Of a DNA stretch of 64,000 nt, positions 51,180-59,233 are shown one piece after another. The notes under the pieces are model-generated. The model was not told the DNA's origin, searched no databases, and was given only the letters and a program-made list of their open reading frames with translations. Both the position numbers and the translations under genes were made by a program. Position 1 is the stretch's first letter; each line of letters starts with the position of its first letter. Source of the DNA: UBA2022 sp964621555 (GTDB lineage Bacteria; Patescibacteriota; Dojkabacteria; SC72); NCBI GenBank assembly GCA_964621555.1, contig CAZUOO010000001.1, positions 34,340 through 98,339 of the forward strand, read 5' to 3'.

Positions 51180-52094
51180 ATGCTGGATATTTATGAAAAG
51201 CTAACAAAAATAAAGAACGTATTTGAGATTAATGATATAACTGCGATTAAACCTGATAGTAGTTATATTCAAAATTACTACCTACTTAATCGTTTCGCCT
51301 ACTCGATGTTCCAAAGTTTTAAAGGCTTCATCCACATGGGTATAAGCAAAAATGGGAAATTTAAGATAGACGACCTTCTTGAACCAGTTCGATTTGTTAA
51401 TACATACGTTTCCAATCTACTTCCCCGAGCAAGAATCCTTGAATTAGCTGCAGGTAGAGGAGCGAACTCATTGTACCTAGCAAAAAAGAACCCCAATAAA
51501 AGCTTCATTGCTTTGGATTTTTCAGAGGGGCAACTAAAGTACGCGAACAAAAATGCTACACGCGCCAAAAATCTAAACGTACTTAAAGAAGACTACCATA
51601 ATCTAATAAACATTGAGGATTCCTCTATCGATTTATGCTTCATAATTGAAGCGTTGTGCTATACCAAAAAGAAAAATGTTGTATTAAGAGAAGTTTCGAG
51701 AATATTAAAAAAAGACGGATTATTCATTGTGATCGATGGATATTTAAACGTAGAGGAAGAAAATCTGGATAATGAGATACTATTAGCAAATCGACTAGTG
51801 GAAATTGGTATGGCTATACCAAAATTTGAAACCTATACTTCATTATTAGATTCTGCGAAGGAGGAGTTTAAACTTGAATACGAAAAGGATATATCAAAGG
51901 AGGTGTTACCCTCAATGTTAAGACTTGAGAAATGGGCAAAAGTGTTTTTTAAGAGTTCAATAATAGCAAAGGGCTTAAAAAGAATCCTACCGCCAGTTTT
52001 TGTGTACAATTCACTATCAGGATATCTTATGCCGAATTTAATCAAGGATGAAATTGCTAATTATATGATTACAGTACTAAAAAAGAGGGACTAA
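51180..52094 (+). CDS. class I SAM-dependent methyltransferase
   Basis: 304 residues. A helical N-terminus (about 1-85) precedes the Rossmann fold: motif I ILELAAGRGANSLYLA, acidic end of strand 2 in IALDFSEGQL, motif III-like DSSIDLCFIIEAL, and LKKDGLFIVIDGY. A Lys-rich C-terminal helical region follows. The acceptor could be a lipid, quinone-like molecule or natural product; nothing decides it. Single gene behind inverted repeats. Confidence 0.82.
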   Translation: MLDIYEKLTKIKNVFEINDITAIKPDSSYIQNYYLLNRFAYSMFQSFKGFIHMGISKNGKFKIDDLLEPVRFVNTYVSNLLPRARILELAAGRGANSLYLAKKNPNKSFIALDFSEGQLKYANKNATRAKNLNVLKEDYHNLINIEDSSIDLCFIIEALCYTKKKNVVLREVSRILKKDGLFIVIDGYLNVEEENLDNEILLANRLVEIGMAIPKFETYTSLLDSAKEEFKLEYEKDISKEVLPSMLRLEKWAKVFFKSSIIAKGLKRILPPVFVYNSLSGYLMPNLIKDEIANYMITVLKKRD

Positions 52095-52190
52095 TTACAT
52101 AATATAGCCCTCTACATTATCCCCACGCTATTTATTTTCCCTCACCTTTAAAGTACACTATAATGTTTTATATTTAACCAATATATCATC

Positions 52191-53048
52191 ATGAAAATAC
52201 TTGTAATTGGGGGTTCTAGATTTGTAGGGAAGCATCTTGTAAAGAAACTTCTAGACAATGGACATACATTAACTATATTCAATAGAGGTAACCACACTGA
52301 AACATATCCTAAGGAAGTTACTTACGTAAAAGGGGATAGAGATGAGGGATTCCCGTTTACAGAGTCATTTGATGCAGTTATAGATATGTGTGCATACACA
52401 GGGGAGCAAACCAAAACTGCTTTAGATAGTATTAAAACAGATTACTTCCTACACTTTGGTACAATCGCTGCATATAAAAAGACAGAAATACTACCATTAG
52501 TTGAAGGAGAGTCAGAGATTGGTGTATGGGAAGCATGGGGAGACTATAATACTGGGAAAGTAGAATGTGAGAAGATATTAGGTGAGAGCGCAGTTAAACA
52601 TGGAAATATCAGACCTGTATATATTCTAGGGCCTGATAACTATGTAGACAGGGAAAACTTCATATATCAAAAAATTAAGAAAGGTGAAGAGATAATACTT
52701 CCTGGGAACGGGCAAGCATTAGTACAATTTGCGTTTGCATATGACGTAGCAGACGTAATTGTGAAAATGGTTGAGAATAGTATAGAGGAAAATATCAATG
52801 TAGCAGGAGATGAGTTGGTAACACTGAAGGGACTGGTAGAGGCTCTAGGAAGCATTATAGGAATAACGCCAATCATTAAATATAATCCAGAGGCTGATGG
52901 TAAAAACCAAATAGATGAGGAATTTCCATTTGCAAATGAGAATATGGTAGGGAGTAATAAGAAGATGAAAGAGTTAGGTATCACACCCACAAAGTTAATG
53001 GACGGATTAAGAGAAGACTTTAATACTTGTTACAAAGAGAAACTCTAA
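52191..53048 (+). CDS. NAD(P)-dependent epimerase/dehydratase (extended SDR)
   Basis: 285 residues. The nucleotide-binding motif is VIGGSRFVGKHL (GGxxFxG form), followed by GDRDE; the catalytic Tyr and Lys are in YNTGKVECEK. The short-loop FVG form is shared with the chloroplast CSP41/isoflavone-reductase-like group, members of which bind sugar nucleotides or RNA. A TATAAT at 52159-52164 gives about 20 nt of leader. Confidence 0.82.
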   Translation: MKILVIGGSRFVGKHLVKKLLDNGHTLTIFNRGNHTETYPKEVTYVKGDRDEGFPFTESFDAVIDMCAYTGEQTKTALDSIKTDYFLHFGTIAAYKKTEILPLVEGESEIGVWEAWGDYNTGKVECEKILGESAVKHGNIRPVYILGPDNYVDRENFIYQKIKKGEEIILPGNGQALVQFAFAYDVADVIVKMVENSIEENINVAGDELVTLKGLVEALGSIIGITPIIKYNPEADGKNQIDEEFPFANENMVGSNKKMKELGITPTKLMDGLREDFNTCYKEKL

Positions 53049-53286
53049 AACAATACTACAACTGTTACAGATAAGTATTTTAGAGAAGAGAAGGTACTAT
53101 ACAATTACAGTTCTGCATCAGGATTAGAAGTTATTACAAACCTAGACTTGAGTAAGTTCACAAGATAGTAGGGTAGAGTGTGAGGCATTATATAAACAGT
53201 AATCAAATAAAGTAATACATTTACGAATATTCAAAACCATAGGGTTTGGTTGTATACTATTATATCTAATTAATAACAAATAAAAT

Positions 53287-54021
53287 ATGAAGAAAGTATT
53301 AATCACAGGAGTTTCAAAAGGAATTGGCAACGCTACCGCTAAACTACTAGCGTCAGAGGGATACTATATTGTCGGCACCTATAACAGTAATGAGGATTTA
53401 GCCCAAAAGCTGAAAGCTGAAATAACTAACATTGATTTACACAAAGTTGATTTTTCAGACAGGAAACAGACCAAGGAGTTCATAGAAAGGATTAAAGGAG
53501 AAACTTTCTACTCAGTTATTAACAATGCAGGAATAATCAATTTTGAACAGTGGGAAGAGCTAACAGAAGAGAACTGGGATAGTACACTTGAAGTAAATCT
53601 CACAACCCCACTACTCATTAACTATGGCCTTAGAAATAGTATTATGCAAGGGGGCGTGATTGTTAATATATCTTCAACAGATGGTCTTAAGGGTGCTCTA
53701 GCATCAATTCCATATGCTGCGAGTAAAGCAGCTCTTACAAATCTATCAATGAGCCTGGCGAATGTATTCGGCCCCAAGAAAGTTCGAGTAGTATCACTAT
53801 CACCGGGTTGGATAGGGGATGGTATGGGTAGCCCTGTAATTGAAGACGCCAAATGGTTTAACCCTCTTGGCAGAACGGCTGACTACGAAGAGATTGCAAA
53901 TGCAATCTCTTTACTTCTTTCAGATAAGGCGAGTTTCATAAATGGTACAAACTTTATAGTGGATGGTGGTTCAATGGCAGTAGACTACTGTATAAAGAAG
54001 GAGAATGATTTAACAAATTAA
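53287..54021 (+). CDS. short-chain dehydrogenase/reductase (FabG-like)
   Basis: 244 residues, classical SDR. TGVSKGIG cofactor motif, NNAG, catalytic Ser in NISSTDG, and Tyr/Lys in YAASKAAL; SPGWIGDGMG and NGTNFIVDGG complete the family. Fatty-acid synthesis genes are not nearby, so its substrate is open. TATACT at 53253-53258 may be the -10 box. The last four bases are shared with the convergent gene. Confidence 0.88.
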   Translation: MKKVLITGVSKGIGNATAKLLASEGYYIVGTYNSNEDLAQKLKAEITNIDLHKVDFSDRKQTKEFIERIKGETFYSVINNAGIINFEQWEELTEENWDSTLEVNLTTPLLINYGLRNSIMQGGVIVNISSTDGLKGALASIPYAASKAALTNLSMSLANVFGPKKVRVVSLSPGWIGDGMGSPVIEDAKWFNPLGRTADYEEIANAISLLLSDKASFINGTNFIVDGGSMAVDYCIKKENDLTN

Positions 54022-54854
54022 TTAGGCTGTATATCAATATACTTCCTAAGCTTCCTCATATTATTAATATACCTGATTGTTTTAGGAGATACCTCATCTA
54101 AATTATATGCTCTTAAAAACTCTAAAGCTAGGAGCATTGCACTACCAACAAACTCTATATTAAGAGTTAACCTTGCTGGTGAGAACATTCTTTTAAACTC
54201 CTTCCTAATACTTTCCCTATCAACTCTCTGATCACTATTACTATGTTTCCAATACCAATTCTTAAAGGTATTAATAATTGGAAGTTCAAGTATATTAAAT
54301 GATATGTAGTTAGAAAGACCTGGTAGAGAAGGGATAGGGGTGGCAACATTAGTGAGAGTTACATATCCTGCAATAATAGTGTAGATTCCCTTGAGAAATG
54401 GATCCTCCTCTCTATATGCCAATTCAGCTATGTAGGCGGTACTTCCAACTCTAACGGTATTAGAAAGGACCATATTACCTAGTATTAATACCGAAGCCAT
54501 TACAGCAGGATATACTTCGGCACCATTTTCTAATCTAGGCAGGTTAATATTTAAATATGATACTTCGCTTCTAATTACTTCAAGATCCTCTGGTGCTAGT
54601 TTGAATATCCACTTCAATGCCTTCCTATCACCTTTACTTAGTTCGCAATCTTTAAAGGAATCTATAAATACATTCATGGGAACGTGGGATAGCATATCAT
54701 CACTATATCCAACTGCATCAACCATCTGTAAATACCTAGAAGTAAACAGGGGAGTTATTCTTTCTATACCTTGTTGAAGAAGGGTACGTGATTCTTTGAT
54801 AACCTCATTCTCATTACTAACCTCTGGTAATGTATCTAGATCGTATTGGGACAA
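54018..54854 (-). CDS. hypothetical protein, 278 aa
   Basis: I do not recognise it. Mostly helical; hydrophobic stretches near residues 115-135 (VMASVLILGNMVLSNTV) and 158-175 suggest weak membrane association, and the C-terminus is Arg/Lys-rich. The start is TTG (54852-54854); the next ATG is more than 40 codons in, after well-formed coding sequence. Confidence 0.55.
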   Translation of the reverse strand: MSQYDLDTLPEVSNENEVIKESRTLLQQGIERITPLFTSRYLQMVDAVGYSDDMLSHVPMNVFIDSFKDCELSKGDRKALKWIFKLAPEDLEVIRSEVSYLNINLPRLENGAEVYPAVMASVLILGNMVLSNTVRVGSTAYIAELAYREEDPFLKGIYTIIAGYVTLTNVATPIPSLPGLSNYISFNILELPIINTFKNWYWKHSNSDQRVDRESIRKEFKRMFSPARLTLNIEFVGSAMLLALEFLRAYNLDEVSPKTIRYINNMRKLRKYIDIQPN

Positions 54855-54975
54855 GGTATATAGACCGCTAAATTATTGTGAGATTATACCACCAAGCCCC
54901 ATAGTACTATAGGCACAGAAATGTAAAGGGAATTTACTTAGCAGAATTAAATACTACGTCTGATTGCAAAATATT

Positions 54976-54991
54976 AATTTAACGTTAAATT
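54976..54991. promoter_or_regulatory. 16-bp perfect palindrome AATTTAACGTTAAATT
   Basis: Perfect two-fold symmetry without spacer, 50 bp ahead of the DUF3800 -10 box. Suitable for a dimeric repressor; only one copy is seen. Confidence 0.45.
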
Positions 54992-55040
54992 TACCTCGCA
55001 GTAAAAGGTTAATCGTAACAATTATTTAATACCACTACGA

Positions 55041-55046
55041 TATAAT
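55041..55046 (+). promoter_or_regulatory. -10 box TATAAT, 6 nt before the DUF3800 GTG
   Basis: Consensus TATAAT, six bases, GTG at 55053. The same geometry as at 36272 and 56532, here with a GTG start. Confidence 0.6.
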
Positions 55047-55052
55047 AGATGT

Positions 55053-55958
55053 GTGATACCAAAAGAGGTTGATAAGAACAATAGAAGTACTATATATTTT
55101 GATGAAAGCGGAATTTCATCACTAAACGATTCAGGCAGGTTTTTTGTCCTTACAGGAGTAATTGCTAACAATTCTGATTTTAATCAACTTACAGAATACT
55201 ATTTTAGACTTAAACTTAAGTACTTTGGCGAGGAAAAGAGTGTTCATTCGGTAGAATTATTTTGGAAACCAGATCTACAAACTCAGATGTTTATACTTGA
55301 GTTACACAAGTACCTAGAGACAATCCCTTTTGGATTTATAACAATAGTTGTGGATAAGAACAAGATTAGACAACAAGCCCCCCTTGTCACAATCAATAAC
55401 CCATATCAAACGAGTTTTGCTAAAGCCAAATCAATATGGATAAAAAAAGGCTACCCAATACAGCAATTTGAATCAAAGACCGTTAGGGAAGTTCTCAATG
55501 AAATATATATCTATAAAATATACGATATTAATAAATATTATCCATTAATATCAAGTTACAAAAAGCTCCTATATGAGTATATCAGCAACTACTCAAGAAG
55601 TATGAACACAGATAGGTATGATTTTGAAATCTGTTTTGAAACTTCCCCAAACAGAGAAAGAATCCTTAAATATACAGAAGAGTTTTTCAATGAACAAATC
55701 GAAGGTTCTCAAAAAGAAAAAACTAGTTTTGCTAAAAGCCTCAAGGAAAAAGTATATAGCATTTCATTTCCAAATAAGAGTGCAAAATATTTAGGACTAG
55801 AAATTGCAGATATGATTTCATATGGATTTAGCCTATCAAGAAATAAAAGATTGAATGAAGTAACTCACTTTAAACCTATTTGGGAAACGATAAATAAGAG
55901 AAGACTCGAATTGAGAAGAGAATACAATGTTCAATGCGTACTGCACATTACTAAATAA
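55053..55958 (+). CDS. DUF3800 protein (RNase H-like fold)
   Basis: 301 residues. The family hallmarks are the N-terminal TIYFDESG (first acidic pair) and LGLEIADMISYG near residue 250 (second acidic group), consistent with a metal-dependent RNase H-like nuclease. The middle contains a long helical insert. DUF3800 genes are frequent in mobile and defence-associated regions. The GTG start at 55053 directly follows the TATAAT box; a hairpin terminator follows. Confidence 0.82.
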   Translation: MIPKEVDKNNRSTIYFDESGISSLNDSGRFFVLTGVIANNSDFNQLTEYYFRLKLKYFGEEKSVHSVELFWKPDLQTQMFILELHKYLETIPFGFITIVVDKNKIRQQAPLVTINNPYQTSFAKAKSIWIKKGYPIQQFESKTVREVLNEIYIYKIYDINKYYPLISSYKKLLYEYISNYSRSMNTDRYDFEICFETSPNRERILKYTEEFFNEQIEGSQKEKTSFAKSLKEKVYSISFPNKSAKYLGLEIADMISYGFSLSRNKRLNEVTHFKPIWETINKRRLELRREYNVQCVLHITK

Positions 55959-55961
55959 AAG

Positions 55962-55984
55962 AGGGGCTGACCCAGTCAACCCCT
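55962..55984 (+). terminator. hairpin terminator after DUF3800
   Basis: AGGGG/CCCCT and TGAC/GTCA stems with one C-A mismatch between them and a three-base loop, starting 3 nt after the stop codon. There is no long T run, so it may terminate weakly or stabilise the 3' end. Confidence 0.6.
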
Positions 55985-56051
55985 ACATATAATTCAATTA
56001 TATTACACAGGAATATGTAAGTAAAGATTCTTTATAATTGTAATATGAGGA

Positions 56052-56444
56052 CTATAAATCTATTTGGTTATTTCCAATAATATCGGAATAGAAGTTTGAA
56101 AGCTCGTAATCATGTAGCTCTCTGAGAACAACCCACGTACCATTATCGTAACCAAGTCCCACAAGCATACCATTAATTATAGAAGCTCCATTGTGCCTTC
56201 CAATTAGTTCTACCATCCCTTCAGGTAACCCTTCACGAACAGGTTTCTTCTCAAGAATGTTAATACCATAATAAGTAGTGCCATTTAGTACTACTTCAGT
56301 AGTTATTAACTGGGCAACTGTAAAACCTCCGATTGTAAATCTCAGACCGTCAAAAGCCCCAAACTCCATAATATTTCTCAACTTATCAAATAATTGACCA
56401 CATGTAGGTTCATGTACCCGTTCCTTCTTAACCAAATCACCCAT
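56052..56444 (-). CDS. hypothetical protein, intact copy of a two-member paralogous family
   Basis: 130 residues, beta-rich, unrecognised. It shares MG-(D/E)-(L/V)-V, EPTCGQLFDKLRN, the GF-TVA strand and NGASIINGMLVGLG with the frameshifted copy at 49758-50125. PTCGQLF contains the only conserved Cys. The ATG at 56444 is preferred because the paralogue begins the same way; a GTG at 56456 adds four residues. A TATAGT box is 10 nt upstream. Confidence 0.65.
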   Translation of the reverse strand: MGDLVKKERVHEPTCGQLFDKLRNIMEFGAFDGLRFTIGGFTVAQLITTEVVLNGTTYYGINILEKKPVREGLPEGMVELIGRHNGASIINGMLVGLGYDNGTWVVLRELHDYELSNFYSDIIGNNQIDL

Positions 56445-56531
56445 TGCATCAAGCACTATATTTTATAAAGCAGTAGATGAGTATACTAAATGTGAAGATA
56501 AATAACACTATATAACAAGCGATCCTTGAGA

Positions 56532-56537
56532 TATAAT
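56532..56537 (+). promoter_or_regulatory. -10 box TATAAT, 6 nt before the S41 protease ATG
   Basis: Consensus TATAAT, six bases (CTCTAT), ATG at 56544. Confidence 0.6.
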
Positions 56538-56543
56538 CTCTAT

Positions 56544-57452
56544 ATGCAAACAATAGATAATACAAAAGAGACCCTCACACCATACCAAGAGTATGTAAAA
56601 TACACATACGATATTGTCTTTACTAATTCAATATATGCAGAAGAACTAGATAGAGAAGGTATAGAGAGGGTGGGGATGGAGATAGCTAATAGTGCAATAT
56701 CATATGAAGAATGTGAACCAGCCATACAACATATTATAGATATACTTAGGGAGAAGGGTGATACACATACACACCTAGTAACAGAGAAGAAGAAAAAGGA
56801 GAGGGAAAAGGAAGAAATAGAGCCAAGATGTGAGATTATAGACAACTGTGGTTACATACTAGTACCTGGTATAATGGGCTTTGATCAAGAGAAACTAAGA
56901 GCATATATTCATAAACTACAGGGATTCCTCAAAGAAATGGATGAAAAGGATATTGAAGGGTGGATCATAGATCTACGAATGAATGACGGTGGGAATATGG
57001 AACCTATGATTATGGGAATGGGACCACTATTTGATTCAGAGATACTTGGCTCCTTCATATTTAATAAAGGTCGTAAAGACACATGGGGGTATAGAGAGGG
57101 GAAATATATATACAATGATATGGAAGATGAATGGATAGATAACCCTACCGTTCTCTCTAAGAAAAGAAAGATAGCAATACTAATCGGTGGTAATACTGCA
57201 AGCTCGGGTGAGATGCTACTTATATCCTTCCTAGGCAATGATAATGTAAGGACATTTGGAAATAATACTGCTAACTATCTAACAGGGGTAAATGTATTTG
57301 AACTACCTGATAAAAAACTACTCGCTTTGGCTACTAGTCAAACGGCAGATAGGAAGGGGAGAGTATACAGTACAGCCTTAGTACCAGATAAGGTATGTAG
57401 TGATGAGGATATAATAGAGAGTGCTATTGGGTGGGTGAAAGGCACTACCTAA
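56544..57452 (+). CDS. S41-family (C-terminal processing/IRBP-like) peptidase
   Basis: 302 residues. The S41 core is visible: GYILVPGIMG, GWIIDLRMNDGGNMEPM, and the nucleophile region GGNTASSGEML. The Lys of the Tsp-type GKG motif is absent (FGNNTANYLTG), which fits the IRBP-like S41B group using other residues. There is no signal peptide, so it is cytoplasmic, unlike CtpA. A helical N-terminal domain with a Lys/Glu stretch (KKKKEREKEE) precedes it. The end overlaps the convergent gene by 8 nt. Confidence 0.75.
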   Translation: MQTIDNTKETLTPYQEYVKYTYDIVFTNSIYAEELDREGIERVGMEIANSAISYEECEPAIQHIIDILREKGDTHTHLVTEKKKKEREKEEIEPRCEIIDNCGYILVPGIMGFDQEKLRAYIHKLQGFLKEMDEKDIEGWIIDLRMNDGGNMEPMIMGMGPLFDSEILGSFIFNKGRKDTWGYREGKYIYNDMEDEWIDNPTVLSKKRKIAILIGGNTASSGEMLLISFLGNDNVRTFGNNTANYLTGVNVFELPDKKLLALATSQTADRKGRVYSTALVPDKVCSDEDIIESAIGWVKGTT

Positions 57453-58620
57453 ATACTCTGTCTAAAACATATGTTAATAGATTTGAATATTCTGAGTATG
57501 GCCTTAGATATGTTCGAATTCGTTCCTCCTCAATATCATATAGACAATATGTACTTGCAGGTCCTAAACTATCATCAGGGTTCTCAAAGAAAGACCTAAT
57601 CATATCTAAATATTCTTCACCATCTTTCGTTAATTTATACTTTCTTGTTGCAGAAGCGTATCCAGGATCGTTATCTGTATTGCAAGACCAATCCTTAACA
57701 AATTCGCCCCTAGCTTTTTCTTTAAAATTTAAGATTGCACTTGTTAATTTTTGCCTTAAATCAGCATCCGAAATCCTTGCTCTGAGTTTAACATCTTCAA
57801 ATGCTTTTTTCTCAAGGTAGTTTCTAAACTCAGAGTATGTTAGAACTGTGTTTTCAATATCAGCGAATAGTTCTAAGAGATAATTATCTATAAATAAATC
57901 TGGATTTAGTTTATCTTTTTCAATAAAGACATATTCATCCTCCCTTTCTATTAGCTTTGAATTGAGCATCGGATCCAGAATTAACCTACTCGTTGTAGGA
58001 AAGCTATTAGAATCCTTAGAAACTAACTTCTCGATTTCAATACGTGACATTTGACCAAGATATTGAAGGGAGTTTAAGATTGTTACCTGTTGCCGGAAGT
58101 TCGAATGTCCTTCTCCAATATACTTCTCTGGTAATGAGAAACCAAATTTATTTTCGAGTAATAGTTTCGCCGCAATTATTGCAGCTCTAAATACTTCAGA
58201 ATTTAATACGGAAAACACTGGATTTTTTATATATCTTTTATCATCCCGTGAATAAGTAACAACATTTCTATGTTTCTCAAGAGCAACTCCTACATATCTA
58301 TTAAACGAGGTGGCGGAAAGCATAGTTCCATTTAGCAAAACTTCAAATCGATTTGTATCATTTATACCTAGTGTATCTGCTAGAATTGCGGTTTGATTTC
58401 TAAGCTCTGCCCCTGAGAAAGAGAAGTTAGAAGTTGCTATTAGTATATATAGTAATTCCTTTGTAGCGGCTAGCCTAGATACAAGGTCAACAGAACCATT
58501 ATTAATTGCGTCTTCTAGAGAGATAGGTGAGAACTCAAACTCTTTAACAGGTCTATCATCCTCAAATTCTATGTTACCAAAATGTACCTCCCTTACCTCA
58601 GGAATACCAGGTGTGCCCAT
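57445..58620 (-). CDS. hypothetical protein, 391 aa, winged-helix-like segments
   Basis: Not recognised. The N-terminal 50 residues are acidic; the middle, LNSLQYLGQMSRIEIEKLV to LDPMLNSKLIEREDEYVFI, and the tail, YKLTKDGEEYLDMI, look like winged-helix units as found in transcription regulators and defence proteins. No nuclease or ATPase motif. TATAAT precedes the ATG by 5 nt. Single gene. Confidence 0.6.
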   Translation of the reverse strand: MGTPGIPEVREVHFGNIEFEDDRPVKEFEFSPISLEDAINNGSVDLVSRLAATKELLYILIATSNFSFSGAELRNQTAILADTLGINDTNRFEVLLNGTMLSATSFNRYVGVALEKHRNVVTYSRDDKRYIKNPVFSVLNSEVFRAAIIAAKLLLENKFGFSLPEKYIGEGHSNFRQQVTILNSLQYLGQMSRIEIEKLVSKDSNSFPTTSRLILDPMLNSKLIEREDEYVFIEKDKLNPDLFIDNYLLELFADIENTVLTYSEFRNYLEKKAFEDVKLRARISDADLRQKLTSAILNFKEKARGEFVKDWSCNTDNDPGYASATRKYKLTKDGEEYLDMIRSFFENPDDSLGPASTYCLYDIEEERIRTYLRPYSEYSNLLTYVLDRVFR

Positions 58621-58625
58621 AGTAT

Positions 58626-58631
58626 ATTATA
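58626..58631 (-). promoter_or_regulatory. -10 box TATAAT, 5 nt before the 391-aa protein ATG
   Basis: On the minus strand TATAAT is followed by ATACT and the ATG at 58620. Confidence 0.55.
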
Positions 58632-58704
58632 CACCTAAAAGTGCTAATACAGATAAAGAAATGGTAACAAAGTAGTATAACTTCGAGCAAAGTTCTAACA
58701 TTAT

Positions 58705-58770
58705 TTATTCAAGATCGTCGCATAATATATCCTGAACTTCCTCCTTTGATACGAGTGCTACTGATTTATG
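58705..58770 (-). pseudogene. fragment of a winged-helix regulator gene
   Basis: About 20 codons ending in TAA read ALVSKEEVQDIL, nearly identical to TLVSREEVQDIL in the regulator encoded at 59234-60445, and the DNA is also close (58722-58765 with 59387-59430). No more of the gene is present. It is a small duplicated or left-over piece. Confidence 0.7.
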
Positions 58771-58823
58771 TTTCAATTTAATATAAAATATATTCGCATG
58801 TTAATATTTAATACTTATATATT

Positions 58824-59201
58824 ATGATTAAAAACATAGGTTGGATTACACTTTGGTCCGAGGATTATAATAAACTAGCTAAATGGTATGAAGAAACACT
58901 TGGATTTAAACGAACAGGGGAGTTAGATATATCAAATGATACAGGTATTATCTTTGAATTTGAGAGTGGATCAAGCTTTTGAATAGGTCAACATTCAGAG
59001 GTTAAGGGTAAAGCAAAGGATAGATATAGATTTTTCATATGCTTTAATGTTGATAGTGTTCATAGAATGTATGAGGATATAAAAGATAAAGGGGTTGAGT
59101 TTGTTAGAGAGCCATCGCTTTCTCCTACTGGCGACTACTATGCAATGACATTAATTGATTTAGATGGAAATTTAGTACAGTTTGAGAGCGTAGAGAAGTA
59201 A
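58824..59201 (+). pseudogene. VOC/glyoxalase-family protein interrupted by TGA
   Basis: 126 codons from ATG to TAA in one frame, broken only by a TGA at codon 53 (58980-58982). The two sides are clearly one VOC protein: GWITLWSEDYNKLAKWYEET and TLGFKRTG at the start, the IGQHSEVKGKAKDRYRFF segment after the TGA, and PTGDYYAMTLIDLDGNLVQF at the end. A TGG to TGA change in SF-W-IGQHS is the simplest explanation. TACTTA lies 6 nt before the ATG. Confidence 0.85.
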
Positions 59202-59233
59202 TACGGTAGTGAATGGGTGAGGCGAGAGTAGTA

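Noticed and set aside
58980..58982. Genome-wide recoding of UGA to Trp or Gly, suggested by the broken VOC gene
   Set aside because: The intact genes contain no internal TGA, and the gene at 45956 ends in TGA where read-through would run antisense into its neighbour. Only rarity of TGA is supported.
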